64,000 nucleotides of DNA from Chthoniobacter flavus. GTDB lineage: Bacteria > Verrucomicrobiota > Verrucomicrobiia > Chthoniobacterales > Chthoniobacteraceae. The stretch covers positions 18,413 to 82,412 of the forward strand of contig CAMAUX010000023.1 of NCBI GenBank assembly GCA_945861435.1. The letters run 5' to 3'. Positions 18,450-27,578 of this stretch are shown here, one piece after another. Below the pieces are notes generated by a model, which was not told the origin of the DNA, searched no databases, and saw only the letters and a program-made list of their open reading frames with translations. Made by a program: the position numbers and the translations under genes. The first letter of the stretch is position 1. Every line of letters begins with the position of its first letter.

Positions 18450-18764
18450 ATGAACCTGAAAAAAATGATGCAGCAGGCCAGCAAGCTACAGGAACAGATG
18501 GCCCAAACTCAGGCCGACCTCGCTTCCAAGACCGTCACCGCCACCGCTGGCGGCGGCAAAGTCTCCGTCGTCGCCAACGGCGCGGGCGACGTCGTCTCCA
18601 TCAAGATCAGCAAAGACGTCGTCGATCCCGAAGACGTCGAGATGCTCGAAGAACTCGTCCTCACCGGCGTGCGCAAGGCGATCGAAGAGGGCAAAAACCT
18701 CGCCCAATCCGAAATGAGCCGCCTCACCTCCGGCATGGGCCTCCCTCCGGGGCTCGGTTTCTAG
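18450..18764 (+). CDS. ybaB: YbaB/EbfC family nucleoid-associated protein
   Basis: A 104-residue DNA-binding protein of the YbaB/EbfC family. It has an N-terminal helix with Met/Gln (MMQQASKLQEQMAQTQADLA), a central strand region (VSVVANGAGDVVSIKIS), the PEDVEMLEELVLTGVRKA helix and a Gly/Pro-rich tail ending PPGLGF. It forms dimeric tweezers that bind DNA. Immediately downstream of dnaX, the conserved arrangement. It is followed by a large terminator. Confidence 0.93.
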   Translation: MNLKKMMQQASKLQEQMAQTQADLASKTVTATAGGGKVSVVANGAGDVVSIKISKDVVDPEDVEMLEELVLTGVRKAIEEGKNLAQSEMSRLTSGMGLPPGLGF

Positions 18765-19125
18765 CCTCCAAACATCAGCCTCGGCCTCCGGGGCTCCAAA
18801 AACGGCCGCCGAGGCTCAATTCACAATGGGTCAAACCGACCTTTTGGTTCACTCAGGGCCTCTCTATCGGTCTTCCGGGTCATGGTTTTGTTTTGGGTTC
18901 GGGTCGCTTACTCGTTCCCGACCCTACCATGACCCGCTTTTTTTGCAGAACTCGTAGGATACTACCGGACCGGCACATCACTGGCCTACGATTCTCTCTT
19001 TAAAGGCCGAGCATCCCGCGGTTCCGAACCCGAGCTCCAGCCGCCTGAATCCAGCCGACCCTTTGGATGTCATGCGGAGCCGATGGATGGAAGACGAACC
19101 GCAAACCGTCACCACAAAAGAACCT
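18765..19125. other. intergenic region after ybaB
   Basis: This 361-base stretch holds the terminator at 18877-18943 and, before it, a short G/C-rich segment. No gene was seen. An in-frame ATG at 19063 could extend the following FmdB gene by 21 codons, but the extension is not conserved-looking. Confidence 0.6.
18877..18943 (+). terminator. large rho-independent terminator of dnaX-ybaB
   Basis: A perfect 10-base outer stem (GGGTCATGGT at 18877-18886 with ACCATGACCC at 18926-18935) encloses an inner stem (GGGTCG with CGACCC). It is directly followed by GCTTTTTTT. The double-stem shape and T-run are a textbook intrinsic terminator about 110 bases after the ybaB stop. Confidence 0.8.
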
Positions 19126-19293
19126 ATGCCGCTCTACGAATACGTCTGCCGCAAATGCCAGCACCAGTTCGCTGAGATCCTCACCCTCAAGGAACGCGGA
19201 ACAGCCAAGGTGGAATGCCCAAAGTGCAAGAGCACCGAACTCGACAAAGTCATCGAACCCTTCTTCGCCAGAACACCCAGCAAAACACACTGA
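19126..19293 (+). CDS. FmdB/CxxC-type zinc ribbon protein
   Basis: A 55-residue protein beginning PLYEYVCRKCQHQF with a second CPKC pair (VECPKCKSTELDKVI). This is the FmdB-family zinc ribbon: four cysteines in two CxxC knuckles. The exact role is unknown; members are proposed regulatory or assembly factors. ATG 19126 matches the family start MPLYEY. It is convergent with the acyltransferase gene. Confidence 0.88.
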   Translation: MPLYEYVCRKCQHQFAEILTLKERGTAKVECPKCKSTELDKVIEPFFARTPSKTH

Positions 19294-19394
19294 GACGGCA
19301 TCCAATCAATGGATCCCCCAACCGCCACCATGGTCCGGTCCCGCGCTGGAGGGGCGTGAATCGGGAGAAACGCAGGGATCAAACAAACACCGCG

Positions 19395-20828
19395 TCACCG
19401 GACCTGAACCCCAGCTCCGTCCGGTCTTACCACCGACTCCACTGGCGTCGCCGCAGCCACACTCGGCGGCCGATATCCGGCAATCTTCAGGAGCACGCTG
19501 GCCACCACGCAAACCAACGAGAGCTGCACAGCCTGAAGACTGAACCAGTTCGCACTCCCCGGCCACGGATAGAAAAGAAAGCGGGTCACCACCACGAACA
19601 TCATCAGATACGCACCACCCTGAACCAAACGCACCCAGCGCGGCCCCCCACCAACCCCCGCCGTAACCGCGACAGCCTCCACTGCCCGCCCGCCACGAGA
19701 GCTCAGTTTCACCCCGGAACCACCGAGGAGCCACGAGGGAAAGGCCGGCACAAGACGCAACACGAGCGGTTTGAGCCAGTCATTCGCAGGCCGTTCCACC
19801 AAACGACTCATCAACCAGGCCAGCCCAAACACGATCGGAAAACTCTTCAGAAAAACCAACAGCGGCACATCCGATTCCAGCGCAAATACCAAAGAAATCG
19901 GCCACCCAAACAAATAAATCCCGTACGAAAGATCCCCCATCTTCTCCACCATTCGGGACACAGGGCCGGGCCTCTGCCCAAGGTAGGCCAGCAGGAACGG
20001 GCCGCTGAATGCGAACACCACATGCTGGAGGCTGAACGCCAGCGCCCCGATGGTTACCCCCAACGCCACCTTCACCGCCGCCCCTGAGAGCCCCCACCTC
20101 TTCTGCCACGCGTAGTACACCACTCCGCCAAAGAAATACGGCAGCGTCTTGTCCAGCATCGCCATCGGGATCTGTACCGCCCCCATCGGATCATCCCTCC
20201 AGTTCACCGTCACCCACCCCATCTTAGTCCCCACCACGGAAACCAGCGCCAGAGCCAACCCGGCCACCGCAACCCACGAATCCCGGCGCAGCAGCATGAA
20301 GAGCGACAGCAAGAACAAGTAATAGACCATCTCGTAAGAAATCGTCCAAAGCGCCCCGTTCATGTAACCGGCCAACTCCCGGTGCCGGGATGCCGCCAAA
20401 GGCAATTCCCCGTAATCGTTCATATACCCCACCGAATTCACAATCGACGTCCAAGCCTTCGAGGAACACAGGTTCTCCCAGAAACCCACCGGCGAAAGAA
20501 ACGGCGCGATTACCAGAAACATCACCAAAATCGCAAAGCAGAACCCCGGAACGATCCGCAGCAACCGGTTCACCAGAAACCGCAGCGGATCCGCATTCTG
20601 ATCCAGACTGCGAGTCAGAAGAAACCCGCTCATGATGAAAAAAATCCTCACCGCATAATCCCCGAGGCTGTTCCCCACGCCCAAAAGCGTCGCCAAAGGA
20701 TCCGATGCCCTTTCGCCCAGCGCGATCGGATAACAATGCGACAACACCACCCCCCACGCCGCCACAAAGCGAACCCCGTCAAACCCGGAAAACCCGGTGC
20801 CACCCGAACGTTTGGAGTGGGCTTTCAC
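19395..20828 (-). CDS. acyltransferase 3 family membrane O-acyltransferase
   Basis: A 477-residue multi-pass protein of the OafA/Acyl_transf_3 family, which transfers acetyl or other acyl groups to surface sugars. It shows GFDGVRFVAAWGVVLSHCYP (with the conserved His), FFIMSGFLLTRS, RLLRIVPGF, and about ten membrane segments, ending with GDLSYGIYLFGWP and RLVERPAND. The start is set at GTG 20828. The upstream open frame continues to 21488 only because the repeat-filled region lacks stops. This may decorate the exopolysaccharide made by the 1-8.7 kb locus, but the link is inferred. Confidence 0.85.
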   Translation of the reverse strand: MKAHSKRSGGTGFSGFDGVRFVAAWGVVLSHCYPIALGERASDPLATLLGVGNSLGDYAVRIFFIMSGFLLTRSLDQNADPLRFLVNRLLRIVPGFCFAILVMFLVIAPFLSPVGFWENLCSSKAWTSIVNSVGYMNDYGELPLAASRHRELAGYMNGALWTISYEMVYYLFLLSLFMLLRRDSWVAVAGLALALVSVVGTKMGWVTVNWRDDPMGAVQIPMAMLDKTLPYFFGGVVYYAWQKRWGLSGAAVKVALGVTIGALAFSLQHVVFAFSGPFLLAYLGQRPGPVSRMVEKMGDLSYGIYLFGWPISLVFALESDVPLLVFLKSFPIVFGLAWLMSRLVERPANDWLKPLVLRLVPAFPSWLLGGSGVKLSSRGGRAVEAVAVTAGVGGGPRWVRLVQGGAYLMMFVVVTRFLFYPWPGSANWFSLQAVQLSLVCVVASVLLKIAGYRPPSVAAATPVESVVRPDGAGVQVR

Positions 20829-21016
20829 AGGCAGCTTGCAATTCCTTGAGCGTACACGCCGGACATCATGGACACCCGCCCGACGGACTGACAAGGCCAG
20901 TTCCAGTGGCCCAATTGCGCAATGGACGCCAACCAGATCCTCTTTCCCACTCGCGAAGGGAATCCATGAGCATTCTCTTCTTCTTTTTTCTCCTTCTTTT
21001 TTCAATAGGGACAGGC

Positions 21017-21430
21017 GTGCGCCGGAGAATGCGGTGCTCAAGCGGGTGAAAGTCCCGTCTGCCGAGTGGGCTGTATGCGGCAGTGATGAGTCGGGAACTG
21101 CGTCGCCGTGAGGCGGGGTGGAGAGCAACCGATTCAAGACAGCCAGGCCGTAATGAAAATGAACCACAGATGAGCGTCGAAAACTTCCTCTCAGAGCCAG
21201 CCGAGCCGATGCCTGTCGGTGAGCCGAACGCAGTGAGACAGACTGCCGCAGGCAGCCCGTAGGGTGCGAAGCATCAACGCCAGCGAGGTCAGCCCAAGAG
21301 CAACAGTCCGGCTGACGCAACCTCTGAGGGCGTATTCGTGGACGGCATGGTTGGAAATGACACCGAGATAAACCGGGAGATCTGCTCGGGCGGGGCGAAA
21401 GCCTCAACCGCCGCTTCAAGCCTGTACGCA
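21017..21430 (+). mobile_element. degenerate group II intron, 5' (domain I) remnant
   Basis: The segment starts with GTGCG (21017-21021), the group II intron 5' splice consensus. It carries AAGCGGGTGAAAGTCCCGT, a typical domain I stem, then GCCGTAATGAAAATGAA and ACCGGGAGATCTG stretches common in bacterial introns. The seven bases before the border (GACAGGC, 21010-21016, candidate IBS1) are perfectly complementary to GCCTGTC at 21211-21217 (candidate EBS1). No reverse transcriptase frame and no domain V/VI were found, so it is a 3'-truncated, non-mobile relic. The orientation follows GTGCG. The identification is from motif recognition without a covariance search. Confidence 0.55.
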
Positions 21431-21439
21431 GGTAAGGGA

Positions 21440-21472
21440 TAGCGGATAGGGACAGGCAATTTCTCCACTCTG
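21440..21472 (+). repeat. dispersed 33-base repeat, copy 1
   Basis: Contains TAGCGGATAGGGACAGGC followed by AATTTCTCCACTCTG. Identical copies occur at 21588-21620 and 21776-21808. The GGGACAGGC core also forms the 5' exon of the intron remnant (21008-21016). Shorter versions of the core with AATTTCTC recur near 63.1 kb. Confidence 0.85.
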
Positions 21473-21587
21473 TTGAGCCAGCCGCCAACCACCTCCAACG
21501 CAGCGCGATCCCTCGCCCTCTGCTCGTCCTACCCCACCCCCACCGTCCGCGTCAGCAGATTCTGGGAAAACGCGAAATGCGCATTGA

Positions 21588-21956
21588 TAGCGGATAGGGA
21601 CAGGCAATTTCTCCACTCTGCCTCTCCTCCCAACGCCCTGCCTTGGAGCCCCCCCTTGTAGCCGATAGGGACCCCCTGCCACCGCGCCCACGCTCAAACA
21701 CCTCTCCACATACCGCAACACCCTCCGCAGCTCACGCCTCTGCGCGGCATCGGAACTCCGAGAAATGGTAAGGGATAGCGGATAGGGACAGGCAATTTCT
21801 CCACTCTGCCTCTCCTCCCAGCGCCCTGCCTTGGAGCCCCCCTTGTAGCCGATAGGGACCCCCGCCACCGCGCCCACGCTCAAACAGACCTCTCCACATA
21901 CCGCAACACCCTCCGCAGCTCACGCCTCTGCGCGGCATCGGAACTCCGAGAAATGG
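21588..21956 (+). repeat. 188-base tandem duplication carrying the dispersed repeat
   Basis: Two near-identical units with a 188-base period. Each starts with the 33-base repeat (copies at 21588 and 21776) and ends in GGAACTCCGAGAAATGG (ending 21768 and 21956). The second unit includes the 3' end of the gene at 21880-22257, so the first unit contains a detached copy of that gene tail. Copies differ by a few single-base changes and a two-base indel. Confidence 0.85.
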
Positions 21957-22257
21957 AGAACTCCAACAACGTCACCAGACTGTTCGCCAACCCCAGTGCG
22001 TTGAGTGCATCCGCATCCACCCCCTCAATCGGCGCCAATGGGGCAAGTCCGACCATTTCCCGGACATGCCCGTAATTTTTTCGTAGCCACTCGATGAGTT
22101 GCGCATGGCTGAGTCGCCCGTCCTCCAAAGGACAACCGCTCGCCAGACAGACCTTCACAAACGCCCGGCTCACCCGGGCGTGGTGACATAGCTGCTCCAC
22201 CGGAAGCGGAATGAAGTCCTCCGGCCCAAACTGAATCATCGCAGGGGAACGTTGCAT
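21880..22257 (-). CDS. small protein of unknown function, helix-rich
   Basis: A 125-residue protein not recognised. The middle (DFIPLPVEQLCHHARVSRAF, then SHAQLIEWLRKNYG) looks like a MerR- or CbpM-like helix-turn-helix fold, which would fit a regulator or chaperone adaptor. The C-terminal helix is rich in Arg/Leu (RRELRRVLRYVERSV). Its last 75 bases lie inside a tandem duplication that has copied its 3' end. The start is uncertain (ATG 22257 or 22239; an upstream frame begins at 22302). No Shine-Dalgarno. Confidence 0.5.
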   Translation of the reverse strand: MQRSPAMIQFGPEDFIPLPVEQLCHHARVSRAFVKVCLASGCPLEDGRLSHAQLIEWLRKNYGHVREMVGLAPLAPIEGVDADALNALGLANSLVTLLEFSISRSSDAAQRRELRRVLRYVERSV

Positions 22258-22368
22258 GGAACTCAATGAAGCATAGAGCGCGCCACTCCCGCGCAGATCC
22301 ATTGCGCCGCGTCACGACACCAGCCTCCCATTTGACGCCCAATCCCACCCCATGCAAAAGTACAACCC

Positions 22369-23190
22369 GTGCGCCACCTCCCCTCACTCCTCATCCCGCT
22401 CTGCATCCTCGTTTGCAACGCATTCCCCATCCCGAGCGCAAGCACCGCTCACGCCGCCACTGGGACTACCGAGGAGTCCCAGTCCAAAGCTCCCAACCAG
22501 CGCGACGCCCTAACCCTATTCAACAAAGCCGACCGCGAGTTGAACTTCGCATGGACCGCACTCAAGAAAGCCATCGAATCCTCCGCACCACTGGAATACC
22601 GCACCCTGCTCCAGTCTCAGCGCTCTTGGGCCGAATACCGCGACCGTCTCGCCCGCTCCCCGCTTTTCATGGGACCAAAAAACAACGCTCCGTGGCGGAT
22701 GCAGGTAGGACTCGAGACCGGCGCCATCTTCAGAAAGGATTCCGCTGCCTACCTCGCCACCGCGGCGGACATGAACTCAGAGCGGGCCGAATTCCTCAAC
22801 CGCCTCGTCAAACACCGCGAGTCCGACACCATCGACGGCGTCTGGTCCGACGGCATCGGGGGCCGCCTCCTCCTTATGCAGGAACCCGGCGGAATGCGTT
22901 TCGCATTTTCCGTCATTCGCGGTGAAGACAACCGACCGGGCACCATCGCCGGAAAAGCTCTCTGGAACAAACCCATCGGCTGGTTCAGTGACAGCGGAAG
23001 ACTCCCTTCCAAGGCTGCAGAAACAAGTCTCAGCTTCGTTCTCGACGCCTTTAAGATCCAAGTCGTCGGAGCCAACACCCTGTTCTACCACGAGACACCT
23101 GCAGCCTTCGACGGCGCCTATTACAAAACCGAGTCTCTCGACGACGCCACCAGGGCAGAGCTGCTGAAAACAAGCCTGCCCGTCAAATAG
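22369..23190 (+). CDS. secreted protein with LprI-like (DUF1311) domain
   Basis: A 273-residue protein with a signal peptide (LPSLLIPLCILVCNAF, cleavage near AHAA). It is followed by a segment typical of the lysozyme-inhibitor LprI family: LFNKADRELNFAWTALKKAI, then LLQSQRSWAEYRDRLA. The C-terminal 130 residues (TIDGVWSDGIGGRLLLMQ onwards) form a separate, probably beta-rich domain of unknown role. The start is GTG 22369; an ATG at 22352 is out of frame. A periplasmic location is likely. The lysozyme-inhibitor function is a family label, not shown here. Confidence 0.68.
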   Translation: MRHLPSLLIPLCILVCNAFPIPSASTAHAATGTTEESQSKAPNQRDALTLFNKADRELNFAWTALKKAIESSAPLEYRTLLQSQRSWAEYRDRLARSPLFMGPKNNAPWRMQVGLETGAIFRKDSAAYLATAADMNSERAEFLNRLVKHRESDTIDGVWSDGIGGRLLLMQEPGGMRFAFSVIRGEDNRPGTIAGKALWNKPIGWFSDSGRLPSKAAETSLSFVLDAFKIQVVGANTLFYHETPAAFDGAYYKTESLDDATRAELLKTSLPVK

Positions 23191-23307
23191 CTCAAATCCT
23201 CGGACCCCGGCTCACCTCGGCCAAACTCCACCGACAGCCCCACAACCCAACACCGCTGGGCAAACTAATCGGCAAAAAACCGGACAAACCGAAGGCCGGA
23301 ACCGCCG

Positions 23308-24489
23308 TCAGATCAGGTCGTCTTCGTTGGAGTTCGTGACGCTTCCGCTGGTCTGATACTCCGTCACGCGCGTCTCGAAGAAGTTCTTCTCCTTCTTCAA
23401 AAAAATCACCTCATCCAACCAGAGGAAGGGGTTGTCCTTCACCTTGGAGAGCGTCGGTAACCCAACCCCGGCAAGGCGCCTGTCTGCGTTGTAGTCCACA
23501 TAGTCCAAGAACTCACGCTGGCTCATCCCCACCGTATCCTCGGGCAGACAGTCCCTCACAAACTCCTTCTCCAACTCCACACCCTGCTTCATGAAGTCCA
23601 CCAGTTCCTGCCGGAACTCGGGAGTCCACACATCCGGATTCTCCTGCACCAACTGCTGGATCAGGAACCGCCCAAGGGCGATGTGGTTGGATTCATCACG
23701 CAGCGTGTACTGAAACATCTGCCCAATCCCCGTCATCTTGTTCTGCCGATGCAACGACAGAATCATCGCGAACAACGCGTAAAACTGCGTGCCCTCCATC
23801 ACCTGCGTGATCCCAAAAAGCGCCTTCGTGAACTTCTGCTTGTTCTCCGTCTTCGTCAGGTCGATGCCCATCTTCAACTCCGGCATGCTGCGCATGATGA
23901 AGTCGTTCTTGCGCCGAATACTCGGAATGTCCTGAAACCTCGCAGTCACCTCGTCCAAATCAATGTTCAGACTGCCGATGATGTGCAGCAGCGAGTCCAT
24001 GTGAATCGACTCCTCCGCGATATGCCGCAGCGACGCATGCTTGAGTTCCGCCGCACTCAAGTTGTCCTCAATCACGTGCAACACCGAATCCCCCACAATC
24101 CCCTCGGCTGCGGAGAAGTAACCCACTCCCATCTCAATGATCCACCGCTCCTTCGGCGACAAAGCGTTCGAATTCCACTGGGTGCAGTCCTTCGTCATGT
24201 CAATCACGTCCGGCTCCCAATGGTTCGCCTTCATCTGCTTATAAATCCTGTACGCCTCGTGGTACTTCAGCGGCAGCACATTGAGTTCCGCACTCCGGTG
24301 CCCGTTGATCACACGCTTGCCCGCAATCCGCTCGCGCGCCTTGTCCTTGTTCAACCGAAACGTCTTCCCCCCCAGCGTGTACACCACGTGGTTCCCCTCC
24401 TCTCGCACCAACGTCTCGGCCGTGGGGTCGATTCCTTCAATGAGATCAGGGGGTAGGGTGGGTAGGGTGGGTAGGGTGGCTGTGCTCAT
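23308..24489 (-). CDS. nrdB: ribonucleoside-diphosphate reductase beta subunit, tyrosine-less (class Ic-like)
   Basis: A 393-residue R2 subunit closely resembling the chlamydial type across its length (for example ILSLHRQNKMTGIGQ and KEKNFFETRV). The six metal ligands are identifiable: Glu129, Glu160, His163, Glu232, Glu266, His269. Their spacing (31, 3, 69, 34, 3) matches R2. The position that carries the radical tyrosine in class Ia (Phe in Chlamydia) is Leu167 (EESIHMDSLLH). This suggests a metal-based oxidant, as in class Ic (Mn/Fe) or Id. The first ligand is Glu, as in class Ic. nrdA is not in the window. A promoter with NrdR boxes lies about 300 bases upstream. Confidence 0.95.
   Translation of the reverse strand: MSTATLPTLPTLPPDLIEGIDPTAETLVREEGNHVVYTLGGKTFRLNKDKARERIAGKRVINGHRSAELNVLPLKYHEAYRIYKQMKANHWEPDVIDMTKDCTQWNSNALSPKERWIIEMGVGYFSAAEGIVGDSVLHVIEDNLSAAELKHASLRHIAEESIHMDSLLHIIGSLNIDLDEVTARFQDIPSIRRKNDFIMRSMPELKMGIDLTKTENKQKFTKALFGITQVMEGTQFYALFAMILSLHRQNKMTGIGQMFQYTLRDESNHIALGRFLIQQLVQENPDVWTPEFRQELVDFMKQGVELEKEFVRDCLPEDTVGMSQREFLDYVDYNADRRLAGVGLPTLSKVKDNPFLWLDEVIFLKKEKNFFETRVTEYQTSGSVTNSNEDDLI
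24449..24478 (+). repeat. G-rich tract with G-quadruplex pattern in the nrdB start
   Basis: The plus strand reads GGGGGTAGGGTGGGTAGGG and continues with GTGGGTAGGG, more than four runs of three or more G with short loops. It lies in codons 3-14 of nrdB (encoding LPTLPTLPP), on the template strand. Whether it folds or affects transcription is unknown. Confidence 0.6.
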
Positions 24490-24935
24490 GGCAGATGAAT
24501 TTTGGACGATTTACAGAATTTACTCGGAGATTTTTTGAACGGGGATTGCGCAGCTGGTGAAGGATCAAAGTCAAAACCCACTCACGTACTGAGAACTGGA
24601 GAGCACCAACCGAGAAGCCCGGCGCCGATCCGCAATCCCTCCGCACGCATCCCAACCAGCACGCAATCAACACAGACCATTCACCAACCACCAAATCACA
24701 TGCTCGTTTCAGAACAACGTCCGCAGTAACTGCACACGGCAACACGGGCAACACGGCCAAGCACCCCATATCTTGTGGGCACAGCCAATTCCTCCACTAC
24801 CCATAGTGCCTGACGAGCAAGGTGTCAACTGACCACCTACCAGAAATTCTCCCACCCGCCCCTCCTCCGCTCCCCCAGCAAAAACCAACTCTCCGCTTCC
24901 CATTCCTCCCCCCCCATCAGTAGTCTCCCTGATCC
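24490..24935. other. nrdB-scpA divergent intergenic region
   Basis: A 446-base divergent spacer. It contains the nrdB promoter with NrdR-type boxes (24763-24828) and otherwise unstructured sequence, including about 270 bases that would be a long nrdB leader. A minus-strand frame of 107 codons inside it (24446-24769) has no family signature and runs into nrdB; it is not called as a gene. Confidence 0.6.
24763..24828 (-). promoter_or_regulatory. nrdB promoter with two NrdR-type boxes
   Basis: On the minus strand, -35 TTGACA (24823-24828) and -10 TATGGG (24800-24805) are 17 bases apart, with start near 24793. Two 16-base boxes resembling the NrdR consensus ACACWATATWTWGWGT are present. One is at 24794-24809 (CCACTACCCATAGTGC, covering the -10), the other at 24763-24778 (ACCCCATATCTTGTGG). 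Their starts are exactly 31 bases apart, the classic three-turn spacing of tandem NrdR sites. Repression by NrdR-ATP is the expected mode. The leader to nrdB would be about 300 bases. Confidence 0.6.
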
Positions 24936-25645
24936 ATGTCTGGCGAATATAAGGTCAAGTTGGAGGTCTTCGAAGGCCCCCTCGATTTGCTGCTCTATCT
25001 GATCAAAAAGGACGAGGTCGACATCTACGACATCTCCATCGAAAGGATCACCGAACAGTACCTCGACTTCATGGAGGCCTTCAAAGTGCTGGACCTCGAT
25101 GTGGCGGGCGAATTCGTCGTCATGGCCGCCAACCTCATCTACATCAAGAGCCGCAGCCTTCTCCCCACCGATGTCCAACCCCCTGAGGAAGAGGCTGAGG
25201 AGGATGACCCGCGCTGGGAACTCGTCCGACAACTCGTAGAATACAAAAAATTCAAGGACGCCGCCGCGAAACTCGGCCGCCTCGAATTCGAGCAGTCCAA
25301 TCTTTTCACAAGACTTTCCGAAGCCGCCCCGCCTCCCGAGCGTCCCCTCGGCGAGGTCAGTGTCTTCGACCTCATCAACGCCTTCAACGGCATCCTCAAA
25401 CGCATCAACCAGAAGGAAGACCTCCGCGAGATCTTCGAGGAAAACTACTCCGTCTCGGACAAGATCGACCTCATTCTGAAATTCATGAGCTCGGGCGTCG
25501 CGCTGCGGTTCACCGAGCTCTTCGCTTCCGCAGCCTCCCGCACGGAGATCGTCGTCACCTTCCTCGCGCTCCTCGAACTCATCCGCCTCAAACAGGTGCG
25601 TGCCGTCCAGGAGGAAGTCTTCGGAGAAATCGAATTGCGACCCGC

Positions 25646-25649
<4 letters not shown>
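24936..25649 (+). CDS. scpA: segregation and condensation protein A
   Basis: A 237-residue kleisin of the SMC-ScpAB condensin. The N-terminal part has the diagnostic VFEGPLDLLLYLIKKDEVDI and ITEQYLDFMEAF, then VMAANLIYIKSRSLLP. The C-terminal winged-helix region (TFLALLELIRLKQVRAVQ) binds the SMC head. An acidic linker (PPEEEAEEDDPRW) separates the halves. The gene overlaps scpB by four bases (ATGA). Confidence 0.95.
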
Positions 25650-26501
<852 letters not shown>

Positions 26502-26515
<14 letters not shown>

Positions 26516-27578
26516 AGTCCGCAAAAAGATCGACGCGATCGACGACCAACTTCTGCGACTCTTCAAGGAGCGCGCCGATCTGGTGCACGAAGTAGGAGTG
26601 ATCAAAAAAGCCGAGGGCACGGCCATCTACGCTCCGGAACGTGAGGAACAAGTTCTCCGGGGACTCGTAGAAAAAAACCAAACCCTTGGCGGACGCCTTC
26701 CAGAAAAGGCTGTGCGCGCGATCTATCGGGAAATCATGTCTGCCTCCCTGGCGCTGGAGAAGGATCTCACCATCGCCTTCCTAGGGCCAGAAGCCACCTA
26801 CACGCACCAAGCTGCGCGCAGCAAGTTCGGCGCGAGCGTCAATTACGCGGCGCAGACCAATATCGCCGACGTGTTCGACCGCGTCGCCCGCGGTCAGGCG
26901 GACTACGGCGTGGTTCCGATCGAGAATTCCACCGAAGGGGCGGTGAACCACACGCTGGACGTGTTCATGGAGAGCGATCTTCGCATCTGCGCGCAGATCC
27001 TTCTCAAGATCGAAAACAACCTCATGGCGCGCTGCGCGCGGGAGGAGATTCAGAAGGTTTACAGTCATCCGCAAGTGTTCGGCCAATGCCGCAACTGGCT
27101 GCGCAACCACCTCAAGGGCGTCGATCTCATCGAGGTTTCCAGCACCACGCGCGCCGCTGAAATGGCCGCCAACGACCCCCACGCAGGAGCGCTCGCAGGC
27201 CGCATGGCCGCAGAGGTGTACAAACTCGAAATCCTCGACTCCTCCATTCAGGACAGCCCCAACAACACGACTCGCTTTCTTGTCATCGGACACTCCGCGT
27301 CTCCGCCCACGGGCAATGACCGCACCTCTCTCATGTTCTGCGTCCAGGACAAACCCGGTGCACTCTTCGCCGCCCTCGAACCTTTCAACCGGCTCAAGAT
27401 CAGCATGAGCAAAATCGAAAGCCGCCCCTCCAAGCGCAAGGTGTGGGAGTACTTCTTCTTCGCCGATGTCGACGGACACGCCAGTGACCCGCATTTGCAG
27501 GAAGCCATCAGCGACCTCGAGAAGGACTGCAGCTTCGTCAAGATCCTCGGGACCTATCCCAAGCCACCCTCTGCCTGA
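26502..27578 (+). CDS. pheA: bifunctional chorismate mutase/prephenate dehydratase
   Basis: A 358-residue P-protein for phenylalanine synthesis. The N-terminal AroQ-type chorismate mutase covers residues 1-85 (RKKIDAIDDQLLRLFKERA). The prephenate dehydratase follows (FLGPEATYTHQAA, YGVVPIENSTEGAVNHTLD, and the catalytic NNTTRFLVIG). The C-terminal ACT domain (KPGALFAALEPFN, SKIESRPSKRKVWEYFFF) provides phenylalanine feedback inhibition. It overlaps the scpB 3' end by 14 bases, so it is probably translated from the same mRNA. Confidence 0.95.

Larger units (their letters stand above)
20829..21879. other. repeat-rich noncoding region with intron remnant
   Basis: About 1.05 kb without a credible gene. 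From left to right: a segment upstream of the acyltransferase gene, a pyrimidine tract (20965-21003), a group II intron 5' remnant (21017-21430), and copies of a dispersed 33-base repeat (21440-21472 and within 21588-21956). Open frames that cross it are short and their residues change phase at repeat borders. Confidence 0.7.

Noticed and set aside
20829..21488. N-terminal extension of the acyltransferase frame to 21488 (697 codons)
   Set aside because: It translates the intron remnant and dispersed repeats; the acyltransferase domain and its first membrane segment begin right after the GTG at 20828.
24446..24769. 107-codon minus-strand frame between the NrdR boxes and nrdB
   Set aside because: No family signature, no ribosome binding site, and its last third overlaps nrdB in another frame; the region is better explained as a long leader.
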